Below are positions 1 through 10,200 of a stretch of 22,864 bases of DNA, piece by piece (the stretch's first letter is position 1; each line of letters begins with the position of its first letter). Source of the stretch: Apostichopus californicus. Its lineage: Eukaryota > Echinodermata > Holothuroidea > Aspidochirotida > Stichopodidae. The notes beneath the pieces were generated by a model that saw only the letters and a program-made list of their open reading frames with translations, made no database searches and was not told the DNA's origin. Made by a program: the position numbers and the translations under genes. Location: positions 1-22,864 of the forward strand of contig JAIPMN010132518.1 in NCBI GenBank assembly GCA_020650975.1. Reading direction: 5' to 3'.

Positions 1-2
1 GT

Positions 3-3000
3 GATACAGTGGGCTACGTGGAACCGGGTACTGGTGATAGTGCGTCAGGCTATGCATTCGTTGTGCATGATGACCAGAAGCCAGCGCAGTCAGGCATACT
101 TGATGTGATCGCAGGAGGAGTAAACATTACAGTCATGATTGACTCCGGAGCGTCATGTAACATTGTAGACAAGGACACATGGACTAAATTAAAACATAAT
201 AAAATTAAGTGTTTCTCAGAGAAAATTAACAAAACATTGTATCCGTATGGTAAGTCAGAGCCATTAGATATTATTGGCAAGTTTTCGACTGATGTGTATG
301 CAGGCAATGTTAAAACAGAGAATGCAGAATTTTTTGTTATGAATGGGGTAGGCCAAGCACTCCTGGGTAAAGAAACAGCTCAGAAATTAAAGGTCCTAGC
401 AATGGGGTACAATGTAAATGCGATTGACGGAAAAGATCAATCAAAGATAGGATTAGGAGATCCAGTAAAGGAATTCCCAGAATGCTTCAATGGGGTGGGA
501 AAATTGAAAGGCTACCAAGCCAAGCTGTACGTTGACCCTGATAAAAACCCAGTGGCTCAAAAAGCTAGAAGGATACCGTATGGTTTGCGTGACAGGGTTG
601 AAAACAAGTTAGATGAATTGATATCAATGGATATAATTGAAGAGGTTGCAGGTCCAACTACTTGGGTGAGCCCTATCGTTATTGTCCCAAAACCCAGCGG
701 GGATATTCGCCTATGCCTTGACATGAGGCAGGCCAATGGGGCAATTATTAGGGAACGATTTCCTATCCCGACAATTGACGAAGTGCTTCAAGACTTGAAT
801 AAAAGTTCAATGTTTAGCAAATTGGATCTTAAATGGGGGTATCACCAAATCGAAATTGAAGAGCAGTCAAGGCCAATAACCACTTTTGCTACACATAAAG
901 GTCTGTTTCAGTACAAACGTTTAATGTTTGGTATTAGTTCGGCCCCAGAACTGTACCAGCATGTTATCCAACAAGTGTTATCTGAGTGTGAGGGTGCTGA
1001 AAATATTTCTGATGATATTGTGGTTCATGGAGCGAACCAGAGTGAGCATGATCAGAGATTACTGGCAGTATTGCACAAGCTTAAAGCTGTAGGCCTAACG
1101 TTGAACCCAGAAAAGTGTGAGTTCAGAATGAGTAAACTAACATTCATGGGGCACACATTGTCCAAAGATGGTATTAGTCCATCAGATGATAAAATCCATG
1201 CAATTAGACATGCGAGTGAACCAAAAACGGCATCTGAGGTACGTAGTTTCCTTGGATTGGTGCAGTTCGTGGCTAGGTTCATACCAGATCTGTCAACGGT
1301 ATCAGAACCACTGCGAAAGCTAACCCGTAAAAATGAGCAGTTCAGGTGGGGTCCTGAACAAAACAAAGCTTTCAATACGTTAAAAGATTCATTGACACAC
1401 TCAGAAACATTAGGGTATTTTGATAAGGATGCAGTCACTCAAATTATCACTGATGCGAGTCCTGTAGGATTAGGGGCGGTTTTGCTGCAAACACAAGACA
1501 GTCAACCCAGAGTCATCTCGTATGCTAGTAGAAGCCTTTCAGAGGTGGAAAGGCGCTACTCTCAAACTGAAAAAGAGAGTCTAGCCATCGTGTGGGCATG
1601 CGAGCGTTTTCATGTATACTTATATGGCTTGAAGTTTGTGATACTAACCGATCACAAACCTCTAGAGTTCATATATTCAGAAAGGGCAAAGCCACCGGCA
1701 AGAATTGAGCGTTGGGTTCTAAGGCTTCAGTCGTATGATTACACGGTAAAATACATTCCCGGACCTTCGAATATTGCAGATTGCTTATCTCGAATGGTGT
1801 CTGGCAAAGTAGACACAACTGTGAATGAGACTGAAGAGTATATCAGATTTGTAACTCAGCAAGCTACACCAATTGCGCTATCAATTCAAGAAATTGAAAG
1901 AGAGTCAGCTGTAGACGAAGAACTATCCACTGTCAGGCAATGCATTCAATCAGAAGATTGGACAAATTTACCTGTAATGTACAAGATGGTGCGCACTGAG
2001 TTGTCGGTGATCGGTAAAATAGTCTTAAGGGGTACTAGGTTAGTTATCCCAAAGGGGCTTAGAGATCAAGTGGTGGACCTTGCTCATGAAGGCCACCAAG
2101 GGATCGTAAAATGTAAACAGAGACTTAGGACTAAAGTCTGGTGGCCAGGGGTTGATAAACAAATCGAACAAAAATGTAGAAGTTGTCATGGGTGTCAAGT
2201 GGTAGGTGAACTACCTCACCGGGAACCCATAAAATCGACACCCCTACCGTCTGGTCCGTGGGAGGATATTGCTGCCGATATATTAGGCCCCTTACCTGAT
2301 GGCAGGTATGTGTTGGTAGTAGTTGACTATTACAGTCGATATTTTGAGGTCGAGCTGTTGACTTCTATCACCACTGAAAAGACAATCATAGCATTAGAAC
2401 AAATGTTTGCACGTTATGGTTATCCAAGATCACTGAAGACTGATAATGGGTCAAATTTTACATCGTCAAGATTTAGTGAGTTCTTGGTTGAGTGTGACAT
2501 AGATCACCGCAAGACGACTCCTTTATGGCCGCAAGCCAATGGAGAAGTCGAACGGCAGAACCGGACATTGCTTAAAGCAATTAAAGTTGCACATGTAGAA
2601 AAAAGGGATTGGAAAAGGGAACTGAATAAATTTCTTCTTGCATATAGGTCAACTCCACATTCCACTACAGGGGAAAGTCCAGCTAAGTTGATGTTTGGCA
2701 GGTACATTAAATGCAAATTACCAGTGTTTGGTGAAAACTGCCAAGATCAAGAGATAAGGGATAGGGACACAGAGAGAAAACAGGTTGTGAAAGATTATGC
2801 AGATCAAAGATGGAATGTCAGGGAAAACAACATTGGTGTTGGTGATCAAGTTCTCCTTAGGCAAAAGAAAGTTGACAAATTGTCAACTCCCTTCCATGAA
2901 ACACCGTTCGAAGTCGTAGATAAGTACCATAGCCAAGTTACAGTTCAGTCTCCTGAGGGAGTTAATTATAAGAGAAACTCATCTCATGTCAAAAAGTTTG

Positions 3001-3113
3001 AAACTGGTCAAGAGTCTGCATCAGAACCGGCTAGTGTTGGGGACAGTTTTGTATCTGAGGATTCGGGTGTCAAACCGAGCAGACCCTCTCGTACGCATAA
3101 AATGCCCAGTTGA
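3..3113 (+). CDS. gypsy-type Pol polyprotein (protease, RT, RNase H, integrase), 5' partial
   Basis: Residues are counted from the codon at base 9. The frame runs unbroken to a TGA at 3111-3113. Aspartic protease: DSGAS at 45-49. Reverse transcriptase about 180-390: KLDL with D273, and S334-D335-D336 in place of the usual YxDD. RNase H about 470-595: TDAS (D482), E523, TDH (D548) and D591. Integrase: zinc finger with H693/H696 and C726/C729, then a DD35E core D757, D812, E848 with exactly 35 residues between the last two acids. A GPY/F-like segment lies at about 944-997. No chromodomain is seen. The enzymes copy the element RNA into DNA and insert it. With no frameshift across more than 1000 codons, this copy is young or was recently active. 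The stop may be premature (see findings). Confidence 0.95.
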   Translation, partial: DTVGYVEPGTGDSASGYAFVVHDDQKPAQSGILDVIAGGVNITVMIDSGASCNIVDKDTWTKLKHNKIKCFSEKINKTLYPYGKSEPLDIIGKFSTDVYAGNVKTENAEFFVMNGVGQALLGKETAQKLKVLAMGYNVNAIDGKDQSKIGLGDPVKEFPECFNGVGKLKGYQAKLYVDPDKNPVAQKARRIPYGLRDRVENKLDELISMDIIEEVAGPTTWVSPIVIVPKPSGDIRLCLDMRQANGAIIRERFPIPTIDEVLQDLNKSSMFSKLDLKWGYHQIEIEEQSRPITTFATHKGLFQYKRLMFGISSAPELYQHVIQQVLSECEGAENISDDIVVHGANQSEHDQRLLAVLHKLKAVGLTLNPEKCEFRMSKLTFMGHTLSKDGISPSDDKIHAIRHASEPKTASEVRSFLGLVQFVARFIPDLSTVSEPLRKLTRKNEQFRWGPEQNKAFNTLKDSLTHSETLGYFDKDAVTQIITDASPVGLGAVLLQTQDSQPRVISYASRSLSEVERRYSQTEKESLAIVWACERFHVYLYGLKFVILTDHKPLEFIYSERAKPPARIERWVLRLQSYDYTVKYIPGPSNIADCLSRMVSGKVDTTVNETEEYIRFVTQQATPIALSIQEIERESAVDEELSTVRQCIQSEDWTNLPVMYKMVRTELSVIGKIVLRGTRLVIPKGLRDQVVDLAHEGHQGIVKCKQRLRTKVWWPGVDKQIEQKCRSCHGCQVVGELPHREPIKSTPLPSGPWEDIAADILGPLPDGRYVLVVVDYYSRYFEVELLTSITTEKTIIALEQMFARYGYPRSLKTDNGSNFTSSRFSEFLVECDIDHRKTTPLWPQANGEVERQNRTLLKAIKVAHVEKRDWKRELNKFLLAYRSTPHSTTGESPAKLMFGRYIKCKLPVFGENCQDQEIRDRDTERKQVVKDYADQRWNVRENNIGVGDQVLLRQKKVDKLSTPFHETPFEVVDKYHSQVTVQSPEGVNYKRNSSHVKKFETGQESASEPASVGDSFVSEDSGVKPSRPSRTHKMPS

Positions 3114-3338
3114 TTCGAAGATTTTGTGACAAACATTCGGTAACTAGTCGACCGAGAGATGAGAGTACTTTGTATATAGTTCAAGTTTTATTCGTTGTTA
3201 CTCTGTTGTGAGTATAGTTATCCTTGCAAATTTATTATAAACAGTTTGACGGGAACAGTTTGCAGTTGGTATTTTGAGGGACATAATTGATATGCTAATA
3301 CTGCAAAGTAAAAGTTCTAAGAGATCACTTTCTTTACT

Positions 3339-3351
3339 AAAAGGGGAGGGA
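3339..3351 (+). other. polypurine tract of the gypsy element
   Basis: A 13-base all-purine run (AAAAGGGGAGGGA) directly abuts the TG that opens the 3' LTR. This is the standard position of the plus-strand DNA primer in LTR retrotransposons, and it fixes the LTR start at 3352. Confidence 0.9.
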
Positions 3352-3495
3352 TGTAGTGTACTAAGGTCATTGTTGTATGGCGCCCTCTAGTAAAAAGGGG
3401 GTACTGCCTATGTAAATAAACCGATAGCTACCAAAGTTCAATCTGGCGTCTGAATCTTATTCAATCACCTTGAATCCGACCAGGAGGATTCTACA
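3352..3495 (+). repeat. 3' LTR of the gypsy element (~144 bp)
   Basis: It begins TGTAG and ends CTACA, a 5-bp terminal inverted repeat of the TG...CA type, and starts immediately after the polypurine tract. It contains an AATAAA polyadenylation signal at 3415-3420. At about 144 bp it is very short for a gypsy LTR. The end at 3495 is chosen from the inverted terminus, because the 5' LTR is not available for comparison. Confidence 0.82.
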
Positions 3496-3530
3496 AATCC
3501 CTATTCAGGTGCACTGAAGCAAGCCCTAAG

Positions 3531-3660
3531 CCGTGTAGACACGGCGTAGACACTCCGTAGACACCGTGTAGAAATTCGCGTACAGAAACGTATAACAAAG
3601 TATAATCTCGTATATCGCGTAGATAAACGTAGAGTATACGTCTACGCAGAGTTATACGTG
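3531..3660. repeat. CpG-rich CGTAGA-motif cluster with short inverted repeats
   Basis: Starting 35 bases after the LTR, an 11-12 base unit ending in GTAGACAC occurs three times (3531-3564), followed by CGTGTAGAA and several further CGTAGA/CGTATA motifs. GCGTAGA (3617-3623) is repeated inverted as TCTACGC (3641-3647), and a nested CGTAGA/TCTACG pair (3628-3633, 3641-3646) could compete with it. CpG is dense against an AT-rich, CpG-poor surround. No coding frame was identified. It may be a satellite remnant or a piece of another mobile element. Confidence 0.6.
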
Positions 3661-3977
3661 AGCGGTACTGTACATCAAGGAAGAATAGCGTTGACTTTTG
3701 ACTATGTACAACAAGTTAAAAAATAACTGTATATACCTCCTTTAAAATATAGTCATGACAGCATGGTGAATAAGGCTAGATAACCCTTCTCCTCCCATCC
3801 TTTGTAGTTGAAGTTGTTCAAAGATGTGGGGGGGGGGGCAAATAGCCACATTGTTCTCATTTTTATAAGTTAATGTCACAATGGCTACACATGGTATTTG
3901 TTACTATGTTTTTCAAGGCCAGAGTGTGTTTCACAAGTTTTCCACTTTTCACCAAATAAAGAGAGAACACAACTTAC
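3661..3977. other. non-coding stretch left of the last visible exon
   Basis: AT-rich sequence with an 11-base G run (3828-3838). By strand this is intron (or flank) 3' of the exon at 3978-4235, beginning with that exon's donor site. No further exon was found between here and the retrotransposon. Confidence 0.6.
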
Positions 3978-4235
3978 CATAATACAACTGTCTGGCTTCT
4001 CTGTATAAATAACATTGACACATTGAATCGAAAAGGGTTTCCTTCATATTGCCATCATCAGCTCGAATTTGTTGCCCCCTCCAAATGTTTAACATTCTGA
4101 AACAATTTTGGAACGAATCTTCCTTTTGCTCCATAATGTAAGCAATGTCCTGAGATTTGACCAAAACTTGTGCAAGTTTTTGCCAATTATCAGTGAGGAG
4201 AGCTGCAGTGCTTTTGAGCTCATGTTTTCTGAGAC
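3978..4235 (-). CDS. exon: death domain 6 (86 residues)
   Basis: The acceptor follows CTACATCTATTTTAG (AG at 4236-4237) and the donor is GTAAGT-like (GTAAGTTG). Phase is 1-1. It opens GLRKHELKS, then NWQKLAQVLVKSQDIAYIM (helices 1-2), CFRMLNIWRGQQI (helix-4 Trp) and ETLFDSMCQCYLYREARQLY (helices 5-6). It is the last exon visible on this side. Because it ends in a good phase-1 donor, at least one more exon should exist further left, across or beyond the gypsy element. Confidence 0.85.
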
Positions 4236-7200
4236 CTAAAATAGATGTAGAAATATCACAGATGTTACAAACCAGAAGAATCATGCAATTTCAGGCTGGA
4301 TTATGCCAGCGAAACAAAACGCTGTTGCAACCATGTAGCCTACTGAGATTGTGGACTGTATGAATCAAACAACACATGTCATGTCTACGAGAGTAGGAGC
4401 CTACGCAGTTCGCTGCTTCTGGCAGCCACACCATCAATGATATTTTTAGTGTCAAGTTTGGCCAAGAACCTTTTTTCCACAGACATCATCATGTTCGCCT
4501 CAAGATGTTCTTGTGTGTACAAAAACCTTACTGTATGTGGGTCATTTTTATTCGTACATAATCTCTCAGGACTTATCTACTGAGTGATATCCAAATAATC
4601 TAAAAAGATTTTACCTGTTTTTACTTTGTTTCCTGGAGGACGAGGTGCAGATTAATAAATCTGTATCTCTGCCAATGCTATGTATAAGTCAGAATGCATT
4701 GGTCACCGTACTTGTATATCTTGTCGTAAAAATATTAGCACGGACGGGTTGCCAATAGAACGTTCTTTTGTTATGAACTAACAGACTAACTAACATGGTG
4801 ATTTCTTTAGCTGATTCCCACAGTTAAACATATATATTTTTACACAGCCCGTCTGTATTCTATTAACTACTGTGAATATGGGCTGTAATTTTTAACAGGC
4901 TCAACGGCCCACAGTCCCACCGGGCATTGCCCAAATGCCTGTGTGGCCAGTGCTTGTAGGTTAAACTTATAGGTGCATCCACGATGGACTGATTTGAGAC
5001 AAAAACAAAGGAGTTGCTATAAACATAGAATACATACGATTAAAATGAAAGAACATAGATTACCATATGCAGTAGGGTAGATTCAAATAAACTCTAATGA
5101 ATGGTTTGTCTTATTCACATAAAGAATGTAACATTTACTTTACAAGAGAAAGCAAATAGCTTACCTTTATATAGTTCTTTTTCTGCAACATGTCCAAGGC
5201 CAATGTTATACAATACAGAGGCAAGCATCTCAATTTTGTTTACATCAAAAGATTGAAGCATACTCCAGTATGACAAAATTTGATAGACTCTTTCAGGGAA
5301 GAGTTGGAATGTTTCCCTAAAAGCATCCAGACGCACATCAGAAATCAGCAGCTTTTCACCAAGTAATCTCAATTGTTTCGTTTCAATTTGATGGCTAATT
5401 CGACGTAAAACAGAATCATTTAAACCTAAAAATACAAGTTGAAAACTTGTTATATCACCATAGGCAATGATTGTTGAGATTTTACTTCAGGTTGTCCCAC
5501 ATTTTCTCTTACTAACCTTCATTCCTTAAGAAATTTATATTTCCACAGATATGTATCCATTATACTATAGAACTTTCACATCCTTTTTAACTTAAAGACT
5601 GGAACTAGAGGAGCCTGGGAGTGACAGATTTTTCTGACCTCAAATGAACTTTGATATTCATCATCTTTTTCTGGTATTCAGCACATACACACACAGAACT
5701 ACTTACATACTGTACAAACACATGCCATCACCATTGCATATATACCTTTTGCCTTTTGCAATGGATCAAAAATAGACCAGCAAACACAATTTATGTGTGT
5801 AGGTATTTGTTTGTATGAGCTTTCACTTGTCTTTTATTCTTCTGGAAATAACCTTTACCATTCAGCAATTTCACTTCTCTAAGATCAAATTCAATTTCCC
5901 ACAGTTAAATTCTCAAAAATCAAAACCAGACATGAATGGTACAACTTAAAATGAAGAAAATACATTAATACTGACCTTAAATTAGTAGAAAAATGTAAAT
6001 TTGTACAACTAAGAACAGGTTCTTATTTCTCTCATTCTAACTTGTACTTGTTCTGATCCACAGATTTTATTGTTCATAAGTATATTAATGTTCATATAAC
6101 CAACTCAAATGATGTGCAAATAGTACACATTAACTTTCATACAGGAGGGTAATCTATTGATTTTCATATTTCAATGCAAACATGATTCACAAAAAAAAAT
6201 TAGTATAGTCTAAAAAATAGCAAGTTTAAAATTCACACACTTTATTTGTGAATTCTGAAGTAAGTATAACCACAAAACCTGTCATTTTACCTCTTGGGTT
6301 TGATACCACACTTTGCCTATTGTAATTATATATTTTGATATGGTATATATGTCCTTATATTAATTGCAAAAGTTGCTGGGCCTTTGACATCTGATCTTTT
6401 CATTTTAAAGATCTGCAAGTGGTAAGTTCCTATCATTTGGTACTTTTAATAAGCACTAAAAATGATTCATTTGACCTTTGACCTTACTTAACATGGTAAC
6501 ATGGTTAACTATACCTGTGATGATTGCAAGTTGGTCTGATGTGTCCAGTTGGAGTTAAAGCAATAGGTCAGGTTTCACTTAAATTAACCTCTGAGCTTTT
6601 GACCTATCACTCTGAAGGTTCGCAATATGGTAAAAGTTCCCATTATAGGGCATCTTCCTACATAGTTTGAAACAGTTTGGCAAAGCTGATTAAACAGAAT
6701 CTTTTGCATTGCAACTATTGCAGTGCCTCTGACTTTGAATCTATGACGTTTGACCTCAGTTACCATGATAACCAGATATTTGGACAGTATTTGAACTTCC
6801 TATTGCACTTGTGAAGGTTGCAAGTCAATTCCATATTTCTACTTTGATTTATAGGGAGTAATATGTTCTGCTTATTTTTTTTTTTGACCTAGAGCTAGAG
6901 CTGTCCTTGTTCTGTAGGTGTGTGAAACTTATGATCCAATCATATAGCACCTTGCTAACAAATATATAGAAAAGTGTGAGTAAGGAGCTAGAAATATTTG
7001 ACACAAACTTGCACTGAAGTTATATCTTTAACTGATGACCTTGTGACCTCAGCTACCATGGTAACCACATCTATTGACAGTGCATGATCTACCCTTAATA
7101 CATGTGACTATTTCAACTCAATTCAATACTTCCCTTGGAGTCATAACAAAATGCAGATGTTTTGCTAAATTTGACCTTTGCCTTGATTATGATACATTGA

Positions 7201-10200
7201 AACTGATTTGAAGGATAGAAATATTGTCATAGAGATTTTTTGAAACATACCCTGCTCAATTTCGTCAGCAAGAGTGTCATGACCAATGGCACGACAGGCT
7301 TTTAGAAGTTGACCCAGCTTGTTGCATCCTTTCTCATTTGTGTACCAAATGTCAAAGACAGTCCTAAGACAGTCGTAGGGATGCATATCCGGTGTAAGCT
7401 TTCCAGTGAGTTCATGTTGCTTAACACCAAGCTCAGCAGCAAACAGTTTCCAGCTGTTTGTTACTGAAAGTATCACAGTATTCAGAACAGTCTCATCAAA
7501 GCAACCACGGTCAGGAACTGCAAAGGGAGACAAAAGTTTCTGTAAGGTGTTAAATGTAGCTTTTATAAATTAATTCATATCTGGTGATGCTTCAGTTACT
7601 ATAACCCTTACAGTTGATCAACATTTAACCCCATTTTGGATAAACAAACCAAACTAGGCTTGACAAAAACCTCAGTGGTGGACAGATTGAGATCTTTGGC
7701 TGGTCATAACCAAGCATGTGGGTACATGCAATATGAAATTGGTCTGCAGATGAAAGACCTCTTCAATGGTATTATGAGGGAATAAAAGAGCTGTGTTACA
7801 GAACAAATGTATTGATTGCCCTTTGACTCTAGGTTTATATGCCAGTCGAATATCCCTTAATTTTTCCCTACATTAATTTCTAACAAGAGCAAGTACTGTG
7901 TAACACTGCTGAGAACAAAAGTGTGTCTACATTTAACATTGTGATTTAATTCCTCTGCTTCTAGAGCAGTCATTCAGCCTTGCTTTACATCTCAATGGTG
8001 TAGGATCTCCATGGACAGCAGACCTTATCAAGTCTTGTACCATTTGAATCAAAGTACTGTCCATTTAAACAGAACAGACCTGCCAGCCAACAGACTTAGT
8101 GATTCCTTGCCAGCTGCTGTTATATGAGATCATGTTTGGCTTCAAATGACTTTAGACCTCCATAGTTAACTATAAAATAGTTCTTGTACTCACTAAGGTG
8201 CACTACATATAATTTTCATCCAAGGTTTTTGGAGTTGTAATATTTACAAGATTTTCAGATGTTGACCTCTGCATGATGGTGACATCAAATGACATTTTAA
8301 CCACAATAAAACCAAAAGGTTATACTTGTATTAATAGAGATTCCTATTTCATCTCAGCTTTGCTTTTGCAGCTTTGTGTTTATTAGGACAAACATGCACT
8401 TCTGGTGACTTTTGACATTCACAACAACAAGAAAAGAAAAGTTTCTTGTGCTCACTTAGTTGCATGCAAATGCTAAGAGTGAAGCTCCTCCATGCTTTGT
8501 CTTTGAAGTTATCAAGTTTACAAGATTTGTTGACCCCAAATGACCTTGATGTCCACAGAAAGTGATAAATGTTTTGTTCTCTTTCAGAGGCCACATAGCA
8601 ACTGACTCTTGGACCTCAGTATCTCTTAGGGTCAGTGAAAAAACTTCTTAATATCAACTAGCTGGGAGAGAAATCAAGTGGGATTGCAATGTGGAATCAA
8701 ACTGCCTACTTAGAAGGAATAAAAAAGTTCTGAGTGAGGCAACTTCAAATAGAAATGTGATACATTTCATGTTTTGATGTAAAAGAAAAACTTGAAGAAA
8801 TTATTTAAATTTGTTAAGCTTATTCAACATTTCACACTTGACACAAATGAGTAGGTACCACAGCTCTGTGCACAGAATGTGTTAAAGTTTCAATATTAGG
8901 ATTTGTTCTTAAAATTCAGAACAATGCAGTTACGTTTTGTTCAACTAATAAAGAGAAAGACTCCAAGTTTTATCATTTTAATGTGCTTAAATTGAAGATG
9001 ACTATGCGAAGCAGCATGTATGCAACAAATATGAGAAGAAAAGGTATAGTGCTTTTTTTAATTCCTAACTACTGTTCACATGGTGAAAGAAGTTACATCA
9101 ATTCTAATGGCCAAGTTCCCAAATATTTGGTTAATTATTTTATAGAAAGGAAAGTGGGTATTTTCTTAGGTCTGGAACTAATTACGTTGTTCCGAGAACT
9201 AGGATAGAAAACTTCGGTGATAGGGCTTTTCTGTGGCAGGTCCAAGGGAGTGAAACAGCTTACCCACTAAAATTCAGTGGTTTTTTTTCTTCAGGTGTTT
9301 TAGGAGCGGCAAACTTAAAACAAATCTGTTCCGGGTTGCATTTCACTAGTACTAGTTGTTTTAGGGTGTGGTTGTGTTTTTCTAAAGTGCCACTGCATAT
9401 AGTTTCTATAGAAGTGAGCGCTATAGAAATGCCATTATTATTATCATTATTATTAATGTTGCGAAGGTTCGACTAGACCTTGGTTGATTTGGTACGAATG
9501 CCAAGAGTTGGCAACCAAATCATAAATGAAACTTTTTTTACTAAGAGTTCTGGCAAAATATAAACAGGAATCTTATACTCTTTAAGATGACTCCTATAGC
9601 AAGTATGAAGCTCATTCAAGTATAATATTGAAGTTTTTGTACATGAAAGGAATTAATATTGACCAAAGATAACCTTTGAACCCTGAATAACATAATATGG
9701 TCGTTTTTCTTATTGAGATACCCATGTCAAGTATGAACATCATCCAAGCTTCAATTCTGGACTTATCATGTCTACAAGGTTTTCATACTTCCGACCTCTG
9801 TTGGCCTTAAATGACCTTTGACCTTCGGAAAAACACAGGGCATTTGTATGCACTGAGTTGGAGTTCATTCAAGTTTTAATCTTGGAGTATAATAATATGT
9901 TTAGAAGATTTTTAGACTTTGACCACTGCAGAAGTCAAACAATCTTCGACCATGACAAATAGACAACAGTGTTCTTGTAAGCACTAAGGTGCATTCACAA
10001 ATCAAGTATAACTTTCATCCAAGGTTGGCTTTTGGAGTAAACATGTTTACAAGAAACTAAAAGAATTTCCCTTATGTTGACCTCAAATAACCTTTGACCT
10101 CCACCAATTTCAATAGGCATTTTGCTCTTGTCAAGGGAAATCTATATACTATATGAACTTCAACCAAGTGGTCCTTCTTGAGTTATCTTATTTACAAGGT

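Larger units (their letters stand above)
1..3495 (+). mobile_element. Ty3/gypsy LTR retrotransposon, 3' part (5' LTR and gag outside window)
   Basis: The element comprises a long open pol frame (3-3113), a ~225-base non-coding stretch, a polypurine tract (3339-3351) and a 3' LTR (3352-3495). The domain order protease, reverse transcriptase, RNase H, integrase is the Ty3/gypsy order; Ty1/copia places integrase first. The frame is already open at the first base, so gag and the 5' LTR must lie to the left. No envelope-like frame follows pol. The element lies antisense to the death-domain gene whose last visible exon begins 483 bases further right, so it probably sits in an intron or in the 3' flank of that gene. 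The five bases after the LTR (AATCC) are the expected target-site duplicate, but the left copy is not in view. Confidence 0.93.

Noticed and set aside
1052..1438. Minus-strand frame of 128 codons inside gypsy pol
   Set aside because: It lies opposite the conserved RT/RNase H coding sequence and is an antisense shadow.
3828..3838. Run of 11 G
   Set aside because: A single homopolymer run with no structure around it; it may also be a sequencing-length artefact.
8349..8594. Minus-strand frame of 81 codons in the 7-kb intron considered as an extra exon
   Set aside because: It has no death-fold pattern and no matching phase-1 splice borders, and it overlaps the decayed intronic repeat array.
8983..9207. 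Plus-strand 74-codon frame
   Set aside because: Only its last few codons overlap the L2-like relic, and in a different frame. There is no other support for a protein.
9460..9500. GGTTCGA reminiscent of a tRNA T-loop
   Set aside because: The flanking bases do not form the 5-bp T stem, and no D arm, anticodon arm or acceptor stem can be built around it.
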